From Prionace glauca (lineage: Eukaryota > Chordata > Chondrichthyes > Carcharhiniformes > Carcharhinidae), in contig CM075760.1 in assembly GCA_037974335.1 (NCBI GenBank), positions 51,230,119 through 51,294,118 of the forward strand: a stretch of DNA of 64,000 nt, written 5' to 3'. This document shows, piece after piece, positions 42,371 through 52,609 of the stretch. The position numbers and the translations under genes were made by a program. The notes below the pieces were generated by a model, which was not told the DNA's origin, made no database searches, and saw only the letters and a program-made list of their open reading frames with translations. Every line of letters starts with the position of its first letter. Positions within the stretch are counted from its first letter, which is position 1.

Positions 42371-42980
42371 TCTGTAGTGGGTACGCTGGTAGAAGGTATT
42401 CTGAGAGACAGAATCTACAGGCATTTAGAGAGGCAAGGACTGATTAGAGACAGTCAGCATGGCTTTGAGAGTGGAAAATCATGTCTCAGAAGTTTGAGGT
42501 TTTTGAAGGGGTAACCAAGAAGGTAAATGAGGGCAGTGCAGTTGATGTTGTCTACATGAACTTTAGCAAGGCCTTGGATAAGATACCACATAGTAGGTTG
42601 TTGCATAAGATTAAATCTCACGGGATCCAATGTGAGGTAGTTAAATGGATGCAAAATTAGCTTGATGGCAGAAACCAGAGGGTAGATGTAGAGAGTTGTT
42701 TTTCAAACTGGAAGCCTGTGACCAGCGGTGTGCCTCAGGGATCGGTGCTGGGTCCACTGTTATTTGTATTAATGATTTGGATGAGAATTTAGGAGGCATG
42801 ATTACTAAGTTTGCAGATAACACCAAGGTGAGTGGCTTAGTGGACAGTGAAGAAGGTTAGTTTGGATTGCAGTGGGTTCTTGATCAATTGGGCCAGTGGG
42901 CTGACGATTGACAGATGGAATTTAATTTAATGCGAGGTGATGCATTTTGATAGATCAAACCAGGGTTGGGCTTAGTTAAT
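42371..42980 (+). mobile_element. Older CR1-type LINE (family C), 5' part of interrupted copy
   Basis: Decayed RT (SVYMNFSKALDKIPHSRLL-like, [14 protein letters not shown]) up to MHFDRSNQG. It continues after the inserted LINE at 46731. Confidence 0.75.
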
Positions 42981-43147
42981 CTGCTAAATCTAAGGGTCAG
43001 GGAAAAAAGGGGGCTGCTGGGAGGAGGAAGGGGGGTGAGGAGCGGAGGCCTCAGCCTCTTAACCTGCATAACAGGTTTGAGGTTCTTGCTTCCAGTCTGG
43101 AAGAGGACGAGGCAAGAGAGGTTGGTGAGCAAACTGCACACGGTGCA

Positions 43148-43696
43148 GTGATGCAGCAGGATATAGGCAAAGAGAAGGGGAAAAGGAACGTAGTAGTGAT
43201 TGGGGATAGTGGGGTGAAGGGTATTGACACTGTCCTTTGTCACAATGACAAAGTGCACAGAAGGGTGTGTTGTCTGCCTGGTGCTCGGGTACAGGATGTC
43301 GCAGCTGGGCTGCAGAGGAATCTGGAGTGGGAGGGTGAGAACCCGGTCGTTGTAGTACATGTGGGTGCCGGTGACGTAGGCAAAATGCGGACTGAGAATC
43401 TGGGAAGGGAGTATGAGAAGCTGGGAATGGAATTAAAAAGTAGAACCGACAAGGTGGTTATCTCTGGGCTACTGCCTGAACCGAGGGCAGACGGGCATAG
43501 GGTTGATGGGATAAAGGAAGTAAATGGGTGGCTCAGGGATTGGTGTGGGAGGAATGGGTTCGAATTTATGGGGCATTGGCACCAGTATTGGGGTAGGTGG
43601 GACCTGTTCGGGCAGGATGGGGTTGGTCTGAATCATGCTGGGACCAGAGTGCTGGCGAATCGAGTAAAGAGGACTGTAGACAGGGCTTTAAACTAA
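43148..43696 (+). CDS. CR1-A ORF1, SGNH/GDSL esterase-like protein
   Basis: The 182 residues carry VVVIGDSGVKG (Gly-Asp-Ser at residues 19-21), VVHVGAGDVG and a C-terminal DGVGLNHAGTRVL block. These correspond to the GDS, G-x-N-like and D-x-x-H-like blocks of the SGNH hydrolase domain found in ORF1 of many CR1 LINEs. The His of the last block is displaced by one turn (DGVGLNH), so catalytic competence is uncertain. The known role of this domain in CR1 transposition is poorly defined. It overlaps the presumed start of ORF2. Confidence 0.75.
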   Translation: MMQQDIGKEKGKRNVVVIGDSGVKGIDTVLCHNDKVHRRVCCLPGARVQDVAAGLQRNLEWEGENPVVVVHVGAGDVGKMRTENLGREYEKLGMELKSRTDKVVISGLLPEPRADGHRVDGIKEVNGWLRDWCGRNGFEFMGHWHQYWGRWDLFGQDGVGLNHAGTRVLANRVKRTVDRALN

Positions 43697-46383
43697 TTAG
43701 GGGGGGGGAGGGTGCGAGGGTAGGTGACGCTATGAGGTCTAAAGTTAAGGATAGGGTACAGGTAAGGGAAGAGGCCAAGGATGTCCCAATTGGTGGCGTT
43801 ACGGCAAGTAGGGTCCAGGTGAAGGCTGGGATGAAAGCGCTTTATCTGAATGCACGAAGCATTCGGAATAAAGTGGATGAGCTGATGGCGCAGATCGACA
43901 CAAATGGATACGATCTGGTGGCCATTACAGAGACATGGCTGCAAGGTGACAGGGACTGGGAGATGAATGTACAGGGTTATCAAGTGTTTAGGAAGGATAG
44001 GCAGGAGGAAAGAGGGGGTGGCGTAGCTCTGCTGATTAAGAATAGTATCAAGGTGGTAGCAAGGGATGATATCGGAGCCAAGGAGCAGAAAGTGGAATCG
44101 TTGTGGGTGGAGATTAGGAACAGAAAAGGGAGGAAGACGCTAGTGGGTGTCGTCTATAGGCCCCCGAATAATGATCTGGAGGCGGGGCGGGCTGTTAACG
44201 CGCAAATAAGTGCAGCGTGCAGGAATGGGACGGCAGTAGTTATGGGAGATTTCAATCTGCATATTGATTGATCGACCCATGTTGGACGAGGTGGGCTCGA
44301 GGAGGAGTTCTTGGAATGCTGCCGGGATAATTTCCTTGAACAGTGTGTGTTGGAGCCGACGAGGGAGCGAGCTATCTTGGATCTGGTGCTATGTAATGAG
44401 GCGGGTAGAATTAGGGACCTTGCGGTGAAGGATCCTCTTGGAGAGAGTGATCATTGTATGGTGGAGTTTCTGGTGCAGATGGAGGAGGAGAAAGTGGGTT
44501 CCCAGACACGCATCCTTTGTTTGAATAGTGGGGAGTATGGTAGGATGAGAGAAGAATTGGCGAATGTGGACTGGGGGAGCGCGTTGGAAGGTAGGTCTGC
44601 TGAGGAGCAGTGGAGGATCTTTAAGGAGATCTTTCTTGGTGCTCAGCAGAAATTTATTCCGATGGTTAAAAAGGACAGTAGGAGGAGAGGTAATAAGCCG
44701 TGGATAACAAAGGAGGTGAAGGAAAGTGTTAAATTAAAAGCGGAGGAGTTTAGAGTAGCTAAGAGCAGTGGGCGAGAAGAGGATTGGGAAAGGTTTAAAT
44801 GTCAACAAAGATTGACAAAGAAATTGATAAAGGAGGGTAGGAGAAGCTATGAGGCTGGGCTAGCACTTAATATAAAAAAGGATAGCAAGAGTTTTTATAA
44901 ATATATAAAAAGGAAGAGGCTGGCTAGGGTAAACGTTGGTCCTTTAGAGGATGAGAAAGGGGAGCTAGTGGTAGGGGATGGGGATATGGCTAAGGTCTTG
45001 AATAACTTTTTTGTTTCTGTCTTCACGGAGGAGGACGTGGATAATTTGCCGGGTGTTAGCGATGGAAAGGTGGTAGGAATGGAGGGTCTTAATGACATGA
45101 CTGTTACTAGAGAGGTGGTGCTCGACAGACTGGAGGGGCTGATTGTGGACAAGTCCCCAGGACCGGATGGAATGCATCCGAGGGTTCTGAAAGAAATGGC
45201 GGAGGTGATAGTGGAAGCCTTGGTGGTTATTTTCCAGACGTCGCTGGATTCCGGGGAAGTGCCAGAAGATTGGAAAACGGCTAATGTTACGCTGTTGTTT
45301 AAGAAGGGTGCCAGGCAAAAGGCGGGGAATTATAGGCCGGTTAGTTTAACGTCTGTGGTAGGTAAAATGTTAGAAACCGTCATTAAGGAGGAAATAGCGA
45401 GGCATCTTGAGGGGAATTGCTTGATAGGGCGGACGCAACACGGTTTCATTAAAGGGAAGTCGTGTCTGACAAATTTACTGGAGTTCTATGAGGATGTGTC
45501 TGGGGCACTGGATAGAGGAGAGCCGGTGGATGTGGTCTTTCTGGATTTTCAGAAGGCGTTTGACAAGGTACCTCACAAGAGGTTATTGCAGAAGGTCAGG
45601 GGACATGGAGTTGGGGGTAGGGTGTTAGCGTGGATAGAGGATTGGTTGTCAAATAGGAGGCAGAGAGTGGGGGTCAATGGATGCTATTCGGATTGGCGGT
45701 TGGTGACTAGTGGGGTGCCCCAGGGATCGGTGCTGGGGCCTCAGCTATTTATCATTTATATAGATGATCTGGAGGAGGGAACCGAGTGCAGGGTGTCGAA
45801 ATTTGCTGATGACACCAAGATTGGGGGAAAGGCAAATTGTGCGGAGGGTGTGGAGAGTCTGCAGAAGGATCTAGATAGGCTGGGCGAATGGGCCAGGAAA
45901 TGGCAAATGGAATTTAATGTTGGCAAGTGTGAGGTGGTCCACTTTGGTAGGAGGAATGGTAGGAAAGACTATTACTTACGGGGCGAAAAACTGCAGCAGG
46001 TGACGGTGCAGAGGGACCTCGGGGTCCTTGTGCATGAGTCGCAAAAACCCAGCTTGCAGGTGCAGCAGGTGGTCAGGAAGGCGAATGGGATGCTGGCCTT
46101 CATAGCGAGGGGGATTGAATATAAAAGTAGGGAGGTCTTGCTACAGCTGTATAGGGCATTGGTGACGCCGCAGCTGGAGTACTGTGTGCAGTTTTGGGCG
46201 CCGCACCTGCGCAAGGATATTTTGGACCTGGAGGGAGTGCAGAGGAGGTTTACTCGGCTGATACCAGAGTTGAGGGGATTGAGCTATGAGGAGAGGCTGA
46301 ATAAACTAGGCTTGTACTCGTTAGAGTTTAGAAGAATGAGGGGAGATCTCATTGAGACGTATAAGATGATATGGGATGGATAG
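43597..46383 (+). CDS. CR1-A ORF2, endonuclease and reverse transcriptase (one internal TGA)
   Basis: The APE-like endonuclease begins about 43831 (MKALYLNARSIRNKVDEL) with TETWL, GGGVALLIK, VYRPPN and GDFN. A TGA at 44269-44271 follows GDFNLHID, and the same frame resumes at once. The RT then shows [40 protein letters not shown] and SKFADDTK (catalytic Asp pair). The C-terminal CR1 domain (RKWQMEFNVGKCEV, LEYCVQFWAPHLRKD, RMRGDLIETYKM) runs to 46383, where a two-base loss shifts it; the last part is readable at 46476-46673. It nicks target DNA and copies the LINE RNA. This copy is probably inactive because of the stop. Confidence 0.85.
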
Positions 46384-46730
46384 GATAGAGGTGGAGAGAC
46401 TCTTCCCGCTCAAAAAAGACAGTAGGACTAGGGGGCACAGCCTCAAGTTAAAGGGGGGGGCGGTTTAGAACAGAGTTGAGGAGGAACTTCTTCACTCAAA
46501 GGGTGGTGAATCTCTGGAATTCTCTGCCCGTTGAAGTGGTGGAGGCTGCCTCGCTAAATATTTTTAAGAAACGGGTTGATGGGTTTTTGATAAGAGAAGG
46601 GATTAAGGGTTATGGGGAGAGGCAGGAAGGTGGAGCTGAGTCACGACAGCTCAGCCATGATCTTATTGAATGACGGGGCAGGCTCGAAGGGCCAGATGGC
46701 CTACTCCTGCTCCTATTTCTTATGTTCTTA

Positions 46731-47340
46731 ATGGTAGTGAATTGGGGAGAGTTGTAGAACAAAGAGATCTAGGGGTACATGTTCATAGCTCATTGAAAGT
46801 GGAATCACAGATGGACAGGGTGGTGAAGAAGGCATTCGGCATGCTTGGTTTCATTAGTCAGAACATTGAATACAGGAGTTGGGACGTCTTGTTGAAGTTG
46901 CACAAGACATTGGCAAGACCACTTGTAATACTGCACACAGTTCTGGTCACCTTATTATAGACAGGATATTATTAAAGTAGAAAGAATGCAGAAAAGATTT
47001 ATTAGGATGCTTCTGGGACTTGATGGTTTGAGTTATAAAGAGACGCTGGATAGACTGGGATGTTTTTCCTCTGGTGCATAGATCAGCTCGATAGTCAATA
47101 TCTTTTTCCAAAGGTGGGGAAGTCTAAAACTAGAGGCCATAGGTTTAAGATGAGAGGGGAGAGATACAAAAGGGTCCAGAGGGGTGACTTTTCAGACACA
47201 GCATGGTGAGTGTCTGGAACAAATTGCCAGAGGTAGTAGTAGAGGCGGGTGCAATTTTGTCTTAAGATTGCTATCAAGGGATATGGACCAAATGCAGGCA
47301 ATTGGGACTAGCTTAGTCATTTAAAAAAAGGGGCGGCATA
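46731..47340 (+). mobile_element. Older CR1-type LINE (family C), 3' part of interrupted copy
   Basis: VEQRDLGVHVHSSLKVESQM, KAFGMLGFISQNIEYRSWDV, then decayed RRFIRMLLGLDGLSY and a 3' UTR ending near TTTAAAAAAAGGGGC. The same family lies at 60262-60890. Confidence 0.75.
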
Positions 47341-48480
47341 TAGAAAAACGGACAAGCACATTCATGCACAAACACAAAGGCACACATGTGCACAACACAC
47401 ATAAATACATTCACAAAACACAGAGAAACATGCATGCATACAAATATGTATTCATACACCATAAGTTCATACAAGATATACACAAACGAACACAAACAAG
47501 CACGCTCACGCAAATACACTCATGGGCAACACATACGCGAACAACAATACACACACACACACACAAATACGCTCTGACACAAATACTACCATGCACAAAT
47601 GTACAGAGGCACACATACATTCATTCTCTCCCTCACCACACACACACTTACACACGCATACTCACACACACACATCTCATTGACATGAACTTGTACAAAC
47701 AGGCAGAAAAACAACATGCACGTAAATAATCAAATATGTACAAACACACATACACACACAGAGAAATGCAAACACACAAGTACAACACACGCATAAATAT
47801 ATGCAAATAGGTACACAGATCCAAGCTCAAACAGATACATGCATATTCACATTCCAGACAGAAGCACATGCATGCAGATCCACATACATACATTCAGATG
47901 AATACATGTTATTAGATATTCACACTGACAGGAATATAGATACAGAGACACGTAATGTTCTCCACATTAACACGCAAACATGGAAAATACATATGTACAC
48001 ATTAACAGACTGCACACAGATGGCCAGAGAGTCAAACTTTTACACACAAAACATTACCACGCTCAAATAGAACAGAACACCATAGCACACATTGCTTCAC
48101 ACGGAAACACAAACATCGTTATGAAGATATCAACACGGATATACAGACACTAATATGTTAACAGACATGTGCACAAAAAGACTGAGAAACAGGCTCACAC
48201 AGAATGGGAAGGAAACCATCCCCGTGTGACAGAAATCAACATATTAAAGTAGGCATGAACACATGCACACATTGTGTGTGCCATTAGTAAATATGTATCG
48301 ACTTCACACAATAAGAGGCATGCATCCACAATGTCAGCCAAATAAAATATACACAGACGCACAAACACAACAACACAAATCAACAAGCACAAGAAAATGA
48401 ACATGTTCATTAACCCTCACGCACACACATTAACGCAGGGCCAAACGTTAATGCAGACCATGAGATTCTCATGCACACAA
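47341..48480 (+). repeat. ACA-rich low-complexity tract
   Basis: About 1.1 kb dominated by CACA, ACACAT and ATACA words with no fixed period, thinning towards 48480. It lies directly upstream of the immunoglobulin membrane exons and after a LINE tail. Confidence 0.75.
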
Positions 48481-48953
48481 ATGCAAATTGCATCGATAAA
48501 CACGTTGAGAAACTGAATTTAAGCTCATGATCTATTAAGCATTTCCACCATCAATGAGAAAAGATCGGAAATTACATCCCGGCTCTTAAACAGCAGCATT
48601 CACAGTTTACAGATCAGTAAACATCTGTGAAAACAAGCATTGATCAGTGAACGTTCCTCCACATCAGTCATAACATTCTTCAATGCTATGAAGTGTTCAA
48701 AAATGAACTGACACTCAAGAAAACATCTTCAGTCCTTCTGACATGGACTGTCCAAGGAATGTAAAGATCAGCTGTGAAAATAATTATGGAGATCGGCTAC
48801 TGAGTGCCCTGAACTTAATCGTAGATATATATCGAAAATTATACAGAGAATACATTAATAGTTTATGAAGGAGAACGGGGAAAGAAAAATAACAATAAGA
48901 TTCCCTGGATCAATAAAGTAATCTAATTTCATTTCCTGGTCTCCATCCCCCAG
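48481..48953 (+). other. Stretch upstream of the Ig membrane exon, no constant-domain exon seen
   Basis: Ordinary-complexity DNA. One short phrase (STINEKRSEITSRLL, from about 48542) hints at an Ig-like strand but lacks the cysteine pair and exon boundaries, so it is not called as an exon. The last bases are a pyrimidine-rich acceptor CTCCATCCCCCAG. Confidence 0.4.
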
Positions 48954-49081
48954 ACTTCACTGATCACATCTGGATTGAAGACAGTGAGGATGATAACAGC
49001 AACATCTGGACAACTGCTTCCACATTCATTGTCCTGTTCTTCCTGAGCATTTTCTACAGCACTGCCATCACTCTGGTGAAG
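48954..49081 (+). CDS. Immunoglobulin heavy-chain membrane exon 1 (TM1)
   Basis: After the acceptor CCATCCCCCAG, the exon (first codon split) reads [41 protein letters not shown], then donor GTGAGATGA. It encodes an acidic extracellular spacer, a membrane span and the conserved antigen-receptor residues (WTTASTF...FYST..TL), the part of membrane IgM-type heavy chains that pairs with the Ig-alpha/beta signalling complex. The 128-base length, phase-1 entry and phase-0 exit match vertebrate M1 exons. No constant-region exon is visible upstream within the window, and a complete ZNF gene lies 6.9 kb upstream, so the exon looks orphaned. IgM versus another shark isotype cannot be settled from this exon. 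Confidence 0.9.
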
Positions 49082-49222
49082 GTGAGATGATTCAACTCAC
49101 TCACATTTCACACTGGCAGAATGTATTTGAAACATCTCTCAATGTTTCACTGATTAAAAACTCCAACATTAATGTCCCCGCATCATAAACATCTGCTTCA
49201 ATATTGTATCTTTCTTTTACAG

Positions 49223-49234
49223 ATCAAACAATGA
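49223..49234 (+). CDS. Immunoglobulin heavy-chain membrane exon 2 (TM2), coding part
   Basis: The acceptor TATCTTTCTTTTACAG is followed by ATCAAACAATGA, coding Ile-Lys-Gln-stop. Joined to TM1 this gives ...TLVKIKQ, the very short cytoplasmic tail typical of membrane IgM-type chains (for comparison KVK in mammals). The 3' UTR follows to about 49.7 kb. Confidence 0.85.
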   Translation: MKQ

Positions 49235-49700
49235 GCTGAATTTTGAACGCAGTATGATTATCACAGATTACCACAGATGATTATCAAAATCTCTGGATGA
49301 CACAGATACAATATCTGCTCTCAGTGACTATCAGTAAAAAAAATTCTCAGGTTGTCATTCTGAATCTGTAACTGAGGTAATGATAGACATTATTTCAGTT
49401 TTCAGTGTGAAATGTACGAGGCATTTTTGTTAGAATGTAATTGTGGTTAATACTTTTAATAGCATTTATTATTAAGAAACTTTTCTCATTCCTCATTCGC
49501 ATCTGATAATTCCTCTTTCTATTAAGATCCTGTTTTCTGTTTCTGGTGTATGTACCAGATGTATAAATATTGATGGATTCCCTGTGCATGTGTCCTGTTC
49601 TCAATGTGAAGCTTGATCGTTATGTTCACTTTTCTAGCTTAAAACAAATGTCGCTGAAAAATATTCTCTGAATTTTTAAAATAAATATTGAATAAAATTT
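49235..49700 (+). other. 3' UTR of the Ig membrane transcript
   Basis: AT-rich, without frames, ending with AATAAA at 49680-49685 and at 49691-49696, which would serve polyadenylation of the membrane form. Confidence 0.6.
49680..49696 (+). terminator. Tandem polyadenylation signals
   Basis: AATAAATATTGAATAAA: two canonical hexamers 11 bases apart, about 450 bases after the TM2 stop. Confidence 0.6.
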
Positions 49701-50475
49701 TAACCAACTCTGGTTTGGATTAATTCCTTTCTCTTCAAAATCCATCAACTCCAACCCATTTTCCCTATTATACGGTTTTCCCCTCTTTCCCAGGCAGGGA
49801 TTTTTCCCAGTCAAGTGTGGGATGTGGTTGAACTCAAGACCCTTCAGTGAAAGAGCCACTCTGCCACCCAGTGACCCATCCGTTTAAATATACATTCATC
49901 TCTGCCTTTTCATGATAAAATCCACAGACCTGAGTGAATAATGCGGAGAACCACAGTGATTTCACGCATAAACTAGTCTGTCACTGACGAGTTTCAGGTA
50001 ATCCTAAACAGCAAAATGTCATCTTCATTCGAGGCCAATGCAGGACAGTGTGTGACAGAAGATAGTTTTCTATGCACTGCCTCTTGACAAAAAAAGCATT
50101 ATCAGTGTCACCATAGGGTGGGTTACCAGACTGTATCTCTCTTTATATCATCTGATGAAATACTTCCCAGACAGGCAAACCACAAGCTGGATAGAGGAAA
50201 CATACAGAACAGATATACAAATCATGATGTGAAACAAAGAAATTGAGGTGTATTTCACTTAAACACATCATCGATTACAAATTTCCAAATTATGACTAGT
50301 CTTGAGGGTAATTTGACAATTTGAGATAGTCTTCAACTATAGACAATATAAAACTCACGAGACAGATATCTCTGTGTGAGAGGGTAACATTAATTGAAAA
50401 CAAAAGCAAAATATACAGCTACTGGGAGATCATCAAAAGGGTTAAATGGCTCTGGAATAGGGCCACTGGAATATT
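49701..50475. other. Intergenic stretch, nothing recognised
   Basis: About 770 bases without coding frames, finger motifs or named repeats. Confidence 0.35.
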
Positions 50476-50826
50476 TTGTTATTCATTGTTACGGGATGTA
50501 GGCATCACTTGCTGGGCCAGCATTTCTTGCCCATCCTTAACTGCCCTCCATTTCAGAGGGTATTTGAGAATCAACCACATTGCTGTCAGTCTGGAGTTCA
50601 CATGTAGATCAGGCCAGGTAAGGATGGCAGCTTTCCTTTTCTAAAGGACGTTACTGAACCATATGGGTTTTTACCACAATTGACAATGGTTAAGGTTTGT
50701 CAGACTTTTAATTCCAGATTTTAATTGAACACAAATTTCACCATCGACTGTGGTGGGATTCGAACCTGGGTCCCCAGAGCCTTACCCTGAGTCCTGTGAT
50801 AATTCCACTGGGTCACTGCCTCTCAT
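50476..50826 (-). repeat. Type B SINE, reverse, near full length
   Basis: The reverse complement shows the head (GGCAGTGACCCAGTGGAATT), B box GGACCCAGGTTCGAATCCC and a tail GGGCAAGAAATGCTGGCCCA. Confidence 0.75.
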
Positions 50827-50886
50827 TTGATCGAATTGTTATTGTTTATCTCAGGGTGCAGGAACAACAGAATCCAGCTTTGTGGG

Positions 50887-52158
50887 TCACACATGACGTC
50901 GTCTATGTTTCAGCAGGCTGTAATACTGATTAAATCCCTTCCCACACATGGAGCAGTTGAACGGTTTCGAGCCAGTGTGAACTCGCTGGTGTCTCTGCAG
51001 GCGGGATGGATCAGTGAATCCCTTCCCACACAGGGAACAGGTGAACGGTTCTGTTGCAGTGTGAGCTCGCTGGTGTTTCAGCATATAGGATGAATCAGTG
51101 AATCCCTTCCCACACACAGAGCAGGTGAACGGTTTCTCCCCGGTGTGAATGCGTTGGTGCCTCAGCAGGCCAGACGACTGAGCGAATCTCTTTCCACACA
51201 CAGAGCACAGGAACGGTCTCTCCCCGGTGTGAATACGTTTGTGTTTCAGCAAATCATCACTTCTTTTAAAGCTCTTATTGCATTCTGAGCACTGAAAAGG
51301 TCTCTTATCAGAGTGAATGTGTTGGTGTTGATTGCAGTAGGAAAACTGAGCAAATCTTTTGCCACAAATGGAACAGGAGAACGGCTTCTCCCCTGTGTGA
51401 GTGCGGCGGTGTCTCCGGAGGCTGGATGACTCTGTGAAAGCCTTCCCACACACAGAGCAGATGAATGCCCTCTCCGTGGTGTGAATACGCCGGTGACTTA
51501 GCAGATGCTGTAAAGAAGGAAATGCTTTCCCACACACAGGGCAAACGTACGGCCTCTCCCCAGTGTGAGTGCCCTGGTGTATCAGCAGACTAATCCTCCT
51601 TTTGAAGGTCTTCTCACATTTAAAGCATTTAAAATGTCTCTTCTGAAAATGAACCTGTTGGTGAACGGTGCAGTGGGAGGACTGAGTGAATCTCTTCCCA
51701 CACTGGGAGCAACTGAATGGCCTGTCCTTGGTGTGAACTTGTTGGTGCTCAGTGAGATGCACTGAGTCACTGAACGACTCCCCACAGTGGGAGCAGCTGA
51801 AAGGTCTCTCGTGTGTGTGAAGGAGCTGGTGCTCTGCGAGGCGGGAGGACTGAGTGAACCTCTTCCCGCAGTGGGAGCAGCTGAACGGTCTCTCGGCAGT
51901 GTGAAGGAGCTGCTGGTGGGCCTGTTCCTCAGAGGTTTCAATGCTTTCCCCAGAATCAGAGCTTTGAAGAGGCTTTTGAATGATGTGGTTGAGTTGGTGA
52001 GCCAGCAGGTTGGACGAACACATGAATTTCTTCCCACACACGGAGCAGGTGAATGAACTCTCACTATTGCGAGCTCGCTGTCGTGTCAGCATGTTTTCCA
52101 GCTGTATCAATCCCTTCCCACAGGAGGAGAAAAGAAACAGATTCTCACCAGTTTCCAA
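50887..52158 (-). CDS. C2H2 zinc-finger protein, 13 intact fingers plus 2 degenerate (ZNF 9)
   Basis: The 423-residue product starts METGENLFLFSSCGKG, unlike the MEKPWKC family. The first finger-like unit (FLFSSCGKGLIQLENM) has lost zinc ligands. A good finger ([19 protein letters not shown]) follows, then a second degenerate unit (LQSSDSGESIETSEEQAH), then twelve regular fingers to FNCSMCGKGFNQYYSLLKH and RRRHV. The fingers FKCFKCEKTFKRRISLL and FQCSECNKSFKRSDDLLKH are basic and separate groups of FTxSS-type fingers. It is probably a nuclear DNA-binding factor from an older lineage in the cluster. Its leader exon starts at 52267 (acceptor AATTTTACAG). It lies head to head with ZNF 10 around the promoter at 53.5-54 kb. 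Confidence 0.9.
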   Translation of the reverse strand: METGENLFLFSSCGKGLIQLENMLTRQRARNSESSFTCSVCGKKFMCSSNLLAHQLNHIIQKPLQSSDSGESIETSEEQAHQQLLHTAERPFSCSHCGKRFTQSSRLAEHQLLHTHERPFSCSHCGESFSDSVHLTEHQQVHTKDRPFSCSQCGKRFTQSSHCTVHQQVHFQKRHFKCFKCEKTFKRRISLLIHQGTHTGERPYVCPVCGKAFPSLQHLLSHRRIHTTERAFICSVCGKAFTESSSLRRHRRTHTGEKPFSCSICGKRFAQFSYCNQHQHIHSDKRPFQCSECNKSFKRSDDLLKHKRIHTGERPFLCSVCGKRFAQSSGLLRHQRIHTGEKPFTCSVCGKGFTDSSYMLKHQRAHTATEPFTCSLCGKGFTDPSRLQRHQRVHTGSKPFNCSMCGKGFNQYYSLLKHRRRHV

Positions 52159-52267
52159 CTGAGATGGTCAATTAAATCCCCTCAGATGTACAAATCCCAA
52201 TGAACTGTTTCACTCTGTCTGACGTGAGATTTGTTTGTCCAGACTGCAAATCTCCCTCTTCTATTTC
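52159..52267 (-). other. Exon 2 leader of ZNF 9
   Basis: The minus strand opens GAAATAGAAGAGGGAG after the acceptor and reaches the ATG within about 110 bases, shorter than in the other units and without fossil fingers. Confidence 0.55.
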
Positions 52268-52299
52268 CTGTAAAATTAGTTTACAAAGAATTACATGAC

Positions 52300-52562
52300 T
52301 GGCACAGTGGCAAAGTGGTTAGTACTCCTGCCTCACAGCGCCAGAGACTTGGGTTCGATTCCAGCCTTGGTTACCTATCTGTGTGGAGTTTACAGATTCT
52401 CCACTTGTCTGTGTGGGTTTCCTCCGGGTGCTCCAGTTTTCTCCCACAGTCCAAAGATATTCAGGTTAGGTGAATTGACCATGTTAAATTATCCATTTTT
52501 TGCCCCCCAGGATGTGTAGGTTAGGGAGATTAGTGGGGTAAATAATTTGGGTTACGTTGTTA
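52300..52562 (+). repeat. Type A SINE
   Basis: GGCACAGTGGCAAAGTGGTT (A box), GGGTTCGATTCCAGC (B box), TGGGTTTCCTCCGGGTGCTC. The 3' end is truncated. Lies in the ZNF 9 intron. Confidence 0.75.
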
Positions 52563-52609
52563 TGCTATCTTTGGAGCTCCGCTCCTCAAAAGTGGAAGTA
52601 GACCTTGGT

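Larger units (their letters stand above)
42981..46730 (+). mobile_element. Near-complete CR1-A LINE inserted in an older CR1
   Basis: About 3.75 kb with a GC-rich 5' UTR, an esterase-type ORF1, an endonuclease plus RT ORF2, a 3' UTR and the terminal TATGTTCTTA. The outer element's sequence is broken after ...CAGTTAAT and resumes with ATGGTAGTG, so the ends are precise and any target duplication is only a base or two, as usual for CR1. Damage is light: one in-frame TGA in ORF2 (44269), a two-base loss near 46370 and one shift in a G run near 46455. Confidence 0.9.

Noticed and set aside
47364-48070. Frames in the ACA-rich tract giving Thr/His-rich proteins
   Set aside because: They follow directly from simple-sequence composition and have no domain.
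48540-48620. Possible Ig constant-domain exon (STINEKRSEITSRLLNSS)
   Set aside because: No cysteine pair, tryptophan or splice boundaries, and the frame closes shortly after. Too weak to call.
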